NCBI GenBank assembly: GCA_026214975.1
Contig: CM047815.1
Coordinates: 81,674,800-81,738,799 of the forward strand
Direction of reading: 5' to 3'
Length of the DNA: 64,000 nucleotides
Origin: Gentiana macrophylla
Taxonomy: Eukaryota > Streptophyta > Magnoliopsida > Gentianales > Gentianaceae
A program made the translations under genes and the position numbers. This document shows, one piece after another, positions 45,503 through 64,000 of this stretch; within the stretch, counting starts at the first letter, position 1, and each line of letters starts with the position of its first letter. The notes beneath the pieces are model-generated. The model worked only from the letters and a program-made list of their open reading frames with translations. It was not told the origin of the DNA and did no database searches.

Positions 45503-46399
45503 TCTCAAGTTTCCATTCTTCACAATTTTAGTCTATTTTCTGCTTAGAAAACAGTATTTTTCCTTGCATTTATGTTCCCACTTACTTGTTCGACGATTTG
45601 TCCAAATGGTATGGAAAGGCGTTTTTTTATTGCGCTATAGGGGGTTGGACTTTTGATCATGAAAATCAGCAACAGAAGCCTCTGCAAAGTGCAAAGTCGA
45701 ATTTCATCCCTGGTGAGGTGCCAAAGTAGATGTTGTATGGTATCGCTAAAGGCGTCTAAAAACTATCTTCAACAGAAGCATACTTTATGTTTAGAAAATA
45801 TGAAGTTTCAATTCAATTCAAATTAAACAGACTGTCAAATACATAATCTGTTAAAAAAAATCTAATGTATATATGTGCTATTAACGGCTTTGACTAAGTC
45901 TCATCTTCATTGTCCTTCAAAATTTGTGAGGTAAATTCAACAATATGTACTAGAATGAGGGAATCTCATGGCCATTGTCAATCAACTGCACGTACGCGTA
46001 GCTTAAGAAAAATAATTAAAAAATAGTAGGGAATCTTGTTTATTTTCGCTGAGTAGTAAACTAAGATATGGATCAGTACTGTTCACGGAATTTACGTATT
46101 TTATCTTCTTCTGTTTTGATTGCTGTAATATCAAAAAGAATTCATGTAATATCCAAAATGCTGCCAATCGACAACATTTTGCACTGGAAATGAAACATCG
46201 AAATGTGCAAATCAACTCAACAAGATTGAGAAAAGTCATCACCCATTTGTTATTTATCATTGATTTTTTTTGCTAAAGACTGTTAGCTGGACAAGATGTA
46301 TGTATCTATATCTATGTACACAGGTTCACAATATTGTTCCACGAGGTTCTTGTTTGTTTTTTCCAAACGTGGAACATTTGTTTATGATATTGTATTCCA
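45503..46399. other. Spacer, no gene seen
   Basis: AT-rich sequence downstream of the HHL1 fragment. Frames here are short and without recognisable motifs. Confidence 0.4.
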
Positions 46400-46612
46400 T
46401 TACCTTGTTTGGTAGGCAATCAACTCATTGTAGATTTATTTTTTCATTCCATTCCGACCATTCCATCAATTTTGGATGGAATGAAAATCATCTATTTTCA
46501 TTCCGCTGAATGAAATCAAATTCTATTCCTCCGCTGCCAAAGAAGCCAAATTGATATAATGTAATGAAAAAGCATTTCATTCCATTCCATTACCGCAATC
46601 CAAACACGCCAT
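46400..46612. mobile_element. MITE-like element, compact copy
   Basis: Left end CCTTGTTTGGTAGG, right end ATCCAAACACGCCATTG, interior built of CATTCCATTCC/GGAATGG words. Same family as 4971-6262 and 48419-48975 but without the G-rich array, so probably closest to the ancestral form. Confidence 0.55.
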
Positions 46613-46639
46613 TGTTTTCTCCATTACCAAACAAGCCAA

Positions 46640-47460
46640 ATTGATATAATTAATGGACATTGATGTCACCAGCATCAGATATATTAGACAATTAATGGTG
46701 ATATCATTGTCAACGCAGATGTCACCGCATACATTAGACAACTAATGAAGTGACATTGATGTCATTCCATGTCATCAGATATTAGACATTTAATGAAGTG
46801 ACATTGATGTCACTACATAAATCGATACAATAAAACGCCGCATAATAAATCGATATATCAAGACGCCATTGGTGTCTCGCAATGCAAGTGTCACTTCATC
46901 GCGTGTCTCGTGACGGGGTGTCTCTACATCGTGGTGGTCACTTTATCATGCGGTGTCTCGATCAATCTCTGATCGCGGTGTCTCTTATCGCGGTGTCACT
47001 TCATCGCGTGTGTCTCGTGATGCGTGTCACTTCATCGCGCGTGTTTGCAAATGCGGTGTCTCGCATCATGTCTTCATCGTCGCGATGTCTCGCAATTACG
47101 CGCGTCACTTCATCAGTTGTAGTGTCTCGCAATGCGGTGTCACTTCATCAGTGTCTCTGCATCGCAGTGTCTGCATCGCGTGTCATTTCATCAGCGTGGT
47201 GTCTCTCGCAATTGCGGTGTCTCCAATCGCCAAATGATATAACATCGCGATGTCTCGCAATGCGGCGTCTCGTGATCGCAAATGTTATAACATCGTGATG
47301 TCTCGCAAATGCAATGGCGCTCCGATCGCGGTGTCACTTCATCGGGTGTCTCGCAATGCGGTGTCACTTCATCGCGGTGTCTTTTATTCGCGATGTCTCG
47401 CGATCGCCAAATGTTATAACATCGTGATGTCTCTCGTGACGGGGGTGGTCATTGCATCGC
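46640..47460. repeat. CpG-rich minisatellite, about 30-bp unit of two 15-bp halves
   Basis: Unit approximately GTGTCTCGCAATGCG plus GTGTCACTTCATCGC, repeated with drift from about 46870 to 47460. An older flank (46640-46860) has GTGACATTGATGTCAC near-palindromes and ATTAGACAACTAATG units. Frames across it are repeat by-products. The array ends exactly against the duplicated promoter at 47461. Confidence 0.85.
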
Positions 47461-47835
47461 GCCATGACAACTTGGAATTGTTGTGTTGGAATTTATAGTT
47501 ATAGGCGATATGCAATATATATATATATCGATATACAAGGACGGTTAACCGAAATCGTTTAAGGGTCCCTTCACAAATTTCGACCATTTATATATAATTT
47601 ATATTAACTTTTTTTTAATATAATGCACTCACACACACCAAACATCTGCCAAGATTTACATGTCATGATGTACATATATATAAATATACCCTTTTATTAT
47701 ATATTAAATGCCTACAAAGTCAACATTGGATACTTTTCATGTACGAGGATTCGCCGGTTTGTCGTTATAGACGTGTCGTGACGGAGATATTCATTCACAA
47801 CGGTAATGCCCCGTATTATTACTCTTTAATTATTA
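47461..47835 (-). promoter_or_regulatory. Duplicated peptide-gene promoter (copy B)
   Basis: Near-identical to 44413-44755, including the ATG (minus strand, 47463-47465 region) and TATA run. The identity stops right after ATGGCG, where the minisatellite begins. The minus-strand frame into the array ends after about 35 codons, so no peptide gene follows. Confidence 0.7.
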
Positions 47836-48418
47836 AATGTGTATAAGTCAACAGAGGCTACTTTCGGTATACGTGGATTCATACGTGTATAAATAAAATT
47901 TTCAAGTGCACGTATCATTACCCATATCTAATTATTTACCGTAACCCTTTTTTTTTTAGAAGTACAACACTTTTTCAAAAGGAGCATTTATTTACACCAT
48001 AACGATTTTGTTGATGCATGATGCATCATACCTATTACGTCATTACCTATATCTAATTATTTACCGTAAATCATATCACGCTATATTGGCGAATCTTTTG
48101 AAAGTCGAATTTCATGTATATCGATACAAATACATACATGTGGTCTCAAAAATTCGATTGTGGTGTAAATAAATGTTTATTTTAAAATTCATCACAGCTT
48201 GTGAAATTTGGTTAGCATTTGACTGATTCTTTAATTTCGTTATTCCTTGCGGCCTTGAGGAGCTATTATTCCAAAATTGTTGTATTTAGTGCTACTACTA
48301 TTTTCCATATTTAAGATGGTCGTAGTAGCTTTTTCAATCAGCGCTATACATTTTTATTAAATTGTTATATGGAGATATACCGTTAAGTGATTAATTATCA
48401 TACTCGTTAATTGTTATT
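47836..48418. other. Spacer, no gene seen
   Basis: AT-rich. Contains a further W-box-like AAGTCAAC near 47846 and a duplicated TTACCCATATCTAATTATTTACCGTAA word (about 47919 and 48041, part quoted across both sites). Confidence 0.4.
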
Positions 48419-48975
48419 ATGGCTTGTTTGTATTGCAAGAAAGGGAATGATATTCATTCCATTCAATTTTTTTGTGATTATAAGGCAATAGGATGGAATG
48501 AAATTTCATTTCAAATAATGAAAAATGTCCATTTTCATTACTTTCGAAAATGGATGGAATGAGATGGTATGAAATGAAAATCCATAATACGTGGTGTTGG
48601 GTAAGAGTAATGTGGCGTAAGGTGTGGGTAGAGTGAGGTAAGGGGTTTGGTTAGGTATGGTAGGGTATGTGATAAGATAGGGTAGGGTGGAGTAGGGTAA
48701 GATAGACTGGTGGTAGAGTGTGAAAGGGTAAGGTGGGGGGTAAGGTGGGCCCACCCCACCTCATCTAACCCTACCCCTTCCACACTACCTTACGCACCCT
48801 ATGTTGCCCAACCCCACCCAACGCTATTTTACCCCACCAGTATGCCCTACATATTACTCGGGATTTCACATTATGAAATTTGTTTCATTCCATTCTTTCA
48901 GGTTCCGAACACATGAACATGGTCATGATTTGATTTCATTTCAATCTATTCTAGTTCATTACACCTACTTGCTAT
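48419..48975. mobile_element. MITE-like element with G-rich core, third copy
   Basis: Starts GGCTTGTTTGTATTGC, sub-termini rich in GGATGGAATGA. The core 48590-48750 is GGGTAAGG/GGTAGGGT-rich and flips to C-rich at 48749-48756 (GTGGGCCCAC palindrome), then CATTCC words again. Same design as 4971-6262, with a much shorter G-rich arm. Confidence 0.55.
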
Positions 48976-49468
48976 TAACTCCACCAAATTGAAAGAATAT
49001 GTTAATACAGACTACAATAATGAATTTAGCTCAACTACAAACTGGGCTTGCTTAGCTTAAGGTAAAGCATGAACTTGTGGTCGAGCCGAGATATCATAGC
49101 ACCGGGTACTCGGGCTCGATCAAGTGTGCAATTTATCAAGCTAGGATTCGAACTAGCAGAATGCTACAAAAACCAATCACTCAAGTCGTATTCTCACAAG
49201 ATGAATTTGACTATATAGATATCTGTGTCGCCATAGAGTTCTCCTGACTGCTTACGTAGCATGTCTCATATGGCAAACCCAACAGCAAAGCAATGTAGTT
49301 TGTTCAATCTTCAATCTCTCTCTCTCTCTCGTTGGGCACGCTTCAGCCGAGAAACTGTATGGTACAATCGTTGCAACAATGGTTATATTAAGTGGATAAA
49401 TGTTGTGTACCCAAATTACCCTTAAGGCTAAATTTTTTGTGAAGCTTCCTCCTTACCAGGAAAACACA
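48976..49468. other. Region downstream of PRMT6
   Basis: Presumably 3' UTR of the minus-strand gene near 49468. Contains a CT microsatellite at 49315-49331 and a GAGCC...GGCTC hairpin around 49082-49115. No gene seen. Confidence 0.4.
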
Positions 49469-60041
<10,573 letters not shown>

Positions 60042-60200
60042 ACTGACCTACAACGTGCATAGCCAAGACCACGGGGTTTTATTGGGAAAAAAGAAGCAGG
60101 GCAAACCAAAGAGGGTAATATGGTAACTCCAAAAATGCCATCCATTTTTTTTCTTTGTTTTAGGAGTGCCCTTGCTATTCGGTTAAAGTTGCGACCTACT
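60042..60200 (-). promoter_or_regulatory. PRMT6 5' flank
   Basis: Sequence upstream of the minus-strand ATG at 60041; no unambiguous TATA box was seen. Placed as presumed 5' UTR and proximal promoter by position only. Confidence 0.35.
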
Positions 60201-62360
60201 ATTTATCTTTCGTTTTGACGTTTTTGCATTTTATTTTGTATAACTACTTGTGGCAATGTTAACCCATCCGTCTTATGTTTACTTTTTTACGGATATAAAA
60301 AAAACACACGCACATACACATTTGCCTTCATTGGCCGTGAACTCGAAATCTCCAAGTTAATAACCACAACACTTACCGGTGGGCAGATGCTCTTGTTGGC
60401 CAACCGTCTTATGTTAATTTGGATGGAAATGGAGGAAATGTTTTAAAAGAACAAGAAGAGTTATAATTAAAAAAATAAAAATCACAAAATGATTTTAAAG
60501 AATAAACTTTGACAAAGAGAATACAAAGGCAAATGACGTGGGTGAGATCAGTCACCCTACATGTGACACTCATCATACCTCACATGGAGTAATGAAGGCT
60601 TTCTTAGCTCGATATTGGGTCGTTATCAGCAAGATCATCTTCAATAAGATGCGCATGTTGCCCCATATATCTTATAGCCGACGTGGCGTAGATCACTCTT
60701 GTCATGTATAGCCAATATGGTGCAGGTCATCGGTCACAATAATCATTACACCCCATATAATGGTCATTACACCATGAACTATAGTTGTGCCATGATATTC
60801 GCCTAAAATCATGAGTGTTATTCCATGAGCTGCAGATGTCCCATAATGGTGCTTTACTACTCCAATGTGCAATAACTCATCAGCCTACAATAGTGCATAT
60901 TACATAGAGTGGTCATCATCCATATTACTCGAGTACTGATCGCGTGTAAGTCGTTTGTACTAGCAAGAGGACTAGGTCCAACGTAGTCAGCGAAGAGCAA
61001 GGGTCGGTCCCACATAGATACGAGTGATAATTCTGAATACAACTACTAACGTAAAGCTAATAGCACATATAGTGGTCGTGGACTAACAATAAAGATGAAG
61101 AAAAGAAAAGACATGCAACAATCAACCTCCTAATCAATCCAATCCTAGCTTGGTATTGACCAATACAATATGCCTAAGGACTTCCTTAATCCCCAAATAT
61201 ATCATATTCGTAATTATATTTTTTATTATTTAGCTACGAGTGCAATTCCCTAAATTGGTTCTACTTCCTTGCAAGACAATGGAATCCTATGCTCAGTTAC
61301 GTGTCTAATGTGGATGGGCTAGAACTTCTATAACTAGAACACGCTTATTAACGATGAACGCCGGTGTAACTCGAAAACTCACCTAAGCAGCCACTGTGAC
61401 TGGCTGGCAGTACGTAAGCGATCTAACTACATATGTCCAACCTAACACTTCAACATAGTTCGTTCATGTTAAATTACGAAGATGTACAATGGATTGACTA
61501 GATCTAATATACGTAGGTCAAACCTGGTAATCAGACGTAGTTGGCGCAAAATCCTTCAGAATTAGGGTTTCTGGTTCTCTAGACATGGCGGTAAAGGCCG
61601 CCGTCGCGGATGGTGCAACAATAATCTATATTATGGGTTTACATGTTACGAATCTGATTATATTGCGAATTGAGGTGTGTTGATTATAATGATTGGTTAA
61701 AAACGCGCTTGTAAAGTCGGCTCATCCCCCGAGGGCCAAGCCTCAACTTGGGCTTTTCTCACCATAGATGGGCTAGACATTGACTAGTACTGCAGAATCT
61801 TCGAGCATTGCATATTCCTCTGGCCCAAACTCTTTACATCAATAGCACTGCCTGAATTTCCACTGCCTACAAATCACAATAAAATACGGCAAAGCAATAC
61901 CAATTCCGGGAGTAAATCTCATAGATGCAAAATCATGAACTAAGAAATCTCCAAACATGCAATTGACTCATAAATCATGCAATCATCAGTCTTACTCACC
62001 TTAATCAAGCATATTCTTGGGGTAATAAAGGTAGTAAATATGGTACAAACATGACTGTCATTAGGTGCGCAAGACATATGCTAATACACATACTTTTATA
62101 TTCTCCGCTCACTGTTTTATTGATATTTCTCTTTACAGATATTGACTTGAGTGTCGGAGTGTCCCCGCAGAGGCAAGCTCAGGGACCTCTCACGCGTGTA
62201 TTGAAGGCCAACTCAAAAAGCTTGTTAGATCATCTCTCAAAGGTCCAAGTACTACTCATTTCAGCATACATTTTATATCCGACAATTTCTATCATTGTCA
62301 AACGGCGTTAAAAGGAGGGTCTTGTATTCTAGATGGTTTCACATGGCTTCGGGACAGAAA
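60201..62360. other. Intergenic region with LTR-like relics
   Basis: No supported gene. 60960-61020 contains GGGTCGGTCCCACATAGAT and neighbouring words typical of plant Ty3 LTR ends, suggesting an old LTR remnant. A candidate ATGGCGGTAAAGGCCGCC at 61585 opens only about 31 codons. Confidence 0.4.
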
Positions 62361-62419
62361 AATTAGCAAACAAAGCACCCATGATGCAGGACACAATGAA
62401 GGCATCTACATTTCCACCT

Positions 62420-62725
62420 AAAAATGAGCATAAGCCTTTTTTTTTATCATATCGTCGAGCTGAGCAAGGCTCGGACTCTTTATACTATATTGGTGAGCAA
62501 AGCAAATACTTGGCATCTTTCTAGTACATTGTCAAGCTAAGCAAGACTCAACCTCTTTTTATCATATTGCCGAACTGAAATGAGCTCAACCTCTGTCTAC
62601 TATATTCGTGAGCCAAACAAGCCTCTTTCTATAATATTTACGAGCTGAGCATGACTCAACCCTTTTCTATTATATTGGTGAGCTAAATAGGTACTTAGCC
62701 TCTTTCTACTATATTGCCGAGTTGA
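62420..62725. repeat. Minisatellite of about 50 bp units
   Basis: Degenerate units of the form TATATTG(G/C)(T/C)GAGCTGAGCAAG plus (A)CTCAACCTCTTTCTAC, about six or seven copies. Frames across it are not genes. Confidence 0.75.
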
Positions 62726-62745
62726 GGATGATACAAAGTTATGCG

Positions 62746-63690
62746 TGTGAATTGCCATTCATGGAAAATAATTAGATCGGTTGATAGTAGATCACATATA
62801 CAGTTTATAAGAAAACCAAATTGAATTGAAGTCGGAGAGTTCAGTTAACAATTGTTTTCAATTCATATTATATAGAAACCGAAATGTTCGATACATGATC
62901 TTTTTTTTCGAATCATTTTACATAAAAACCAAATTTCTTTTTGAAAGATAGAAATTATACTCTTCAAATTGAACTGAAAACTCAACTGTAATAAAATCCC
63001 GAATATAACTGAGAAAAAAACCATAATTGAACTGTTTATAATCGGATGTTCATAATCAATTTTTTTGTAACTATCTAGAGAAAATTGGTTACACAAGAAC
63101 CGCTATCCAAACGGTTTAATGAAAATTTGAACCCTTTATAAACGAATAGAGATCCTTTATTTTATTTTGGTTCTCGGTTAACTAAGAGAACTGAGCGTTA
63201 TTTTTCGAATCAGTTCCCATACACGTAAGCAATTCGCTTACAGGAAGAAAAAAAATTTGCATGTTAGAATATAATGATCGATCCGCAGCAAATTACATAT
63301 ATGATACAATATTTACATATGAATGCGAAATTGAAGCGACACAAAATCGCCTACCTAACGATTGGTCACGCATCTGTCACCGAGTCAAAATATAATGAAA
63401 TCCCAATGTTCTTCAAAGTCTAAGACATTTTTTATTTATAATACAACCATCATAGTAAAATTGTATCAAGTGAACCACCATTAAGTATTAACATTATATA
63501 TCTCACTTCACCCTCTACTGTGAGCACCCAGAAAAAAAAAAAAAAAAGTTGAACAGACTAGATCTTAGATTTAATTGCCCAAGTGTTCACTTAATACAAC
63601 CTTACTGTAACAAATTGCACCACAAAAAAATTGACCTTCAAAATAAGTATATACCAAAATACATCCAAGCTTTTTTGCTTGCTTTTTAAC
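62746..63690. other. Spacer downstream of the CHR28-like gene
   Basis: AT-rich; the part next to 63690 is presumably its 3' UTR. An A-rich run lies at 63531-63547. No gene seen. Confidence 0.4.
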
Positions 63691-63795
63691 TCAAACTCCA
63701 AAGAGATACTTGAGATCTTCCATGGTTAGGCGCGTTGCAGTACCCCCACTTTGATCTTCACCAAATGCAGATGCTACCATCTTTCTCTTTTCTTC
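63691..63795 (-). CDS. Last exon of a SNF2-type helicase (CHR27/CHR28-like), partial
   Basis: The minus-strand exon opens after a TTTTAG acceptor at 63796 and reads EEKRKMVASAFGEDQSGG then TATRLTMEDLKYLFGV and a stop (63691-63693), 34 codons in phase 0. This is the characteristic C-terminal tail of plant CHR27/CHR28 proteins (RING-containing SNF2/HLTF-like chromatin remodelers that act in DNA methylation and silencing). The rest of the gene lies right of the window. The call rests on a short but very specific motif. Confidence 0.75.
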   Translation of the reverse strand, partial: EEKRKMVASAFGEDQSGGTATRLTMEDLKYLFGV

Positions 63796-64000
63796 CTAAA
63801 ATATATACATATTTTTACAAGAAAATAAACTCAAGACGCTACGAAAAGGTTATAAAATGCTACGAAAAAAGGTACAAAATTGTATGAAAACTGCACATTT
63901 TGTACCAAAAAAGGTACATAGTATCGACACGAAAAGGGTGTGAAATGCTAGGAGGATGGCACCCAATGTTATCCAAACAGAGGATATTTTAAGGATTCTT
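63796..64000 (-). other. Last intron of the CHR28-like gene, partial
   Basis: AT-rich sequence upstream of the exon acceptor. It holds loose GGTACAAAATG/TTTTGTACC inverted words (63870-63915) but no coding signal. Confidence 0.45.

Noticed and set aside
46882..47298. 138-codon plus-strand frame rich in Ser-Leu-His-Arg
   Set aside because: By-product of a 30-bp repeat, whose period is a multiple of three so frames stay open without selection.
49140..49180. B-box-like GGATTCGAACT, possible second SINE
   Set aside because: No convincing A box at the right distance and no flanking duplication.
62051..62311. 86-codon plus-strand frame
   Set aside because: No recognisable domain and no start or splice context; surrounded by repeats.

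Overview
This is nuclear DNA from a flowering plant, most likely an asterid (Lamiales or Solanales). The supports are introns with GT-AG borders, R1-type NB-LRR disease-resistance genes, a 13-exon plant PRMT6 gene and abundant plant LTR retrotransposons with tRNA-Met and tRNA-Asp type primer sites. The species cannot be named from the sequence alone.

Layout. 1-3381 holds an R1-like NB-LRR gene whose 5' end lies left of the window. 7095-11400 holds a close paralogue on the opposite strand (tail-to-tail pair), broken by a one-base frameshift. Between them lies a MITE-like element with a 0.9 kb G-rich minisatellite. From 11571 to 34224 runs a decayed Ty3 retrotransposon whose 5' LTR starts about 170 bp upstream of the second NB-LRR. 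It was split by three insertions that can be read from target-site duplications: a 16.6 kb Athila-type element (13201-29820), a solo LTR (29972-31686) and a tRNA-derived SINE (33167-33390). Its 3' end is missing.

34823-42045 is a nest of LTRs: a solo LTR split by another solo LTR, which is itself split by an Athila-type remnant and by a Ty3-type solo LTR. Each has a matching 5-bp duplication. 43299-44417 (minus) is a small gene for a secreted cysteine-rich peptide, interrupted by an 850-bp solo LTR. Removing the LTR and one duplication restores a single open frame. Its promoter and start codon are duplicated about 3 kb away (47461-47835), next to a CpG-rich 30-bp minisatellite. A broken 5' fragment of a plastid HHL1-like gene lies at 45216-45502.

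49469-60041 (minus) is an apparently intact PRMT6 arginine methyltransferase gene, 13 exons and 450 codons, with MITEs in its introns. The right edge carries the last exon of a CHR27/CHR28-type SNF2 helicase gene (63691-63795, minus). Intact host genes are therefore few: PRMT6, the CHR28-like tail and probably the first NB-LRR. The centre is a transposon graveyard that has also hit the second NB-LRR region and the peptide gene.
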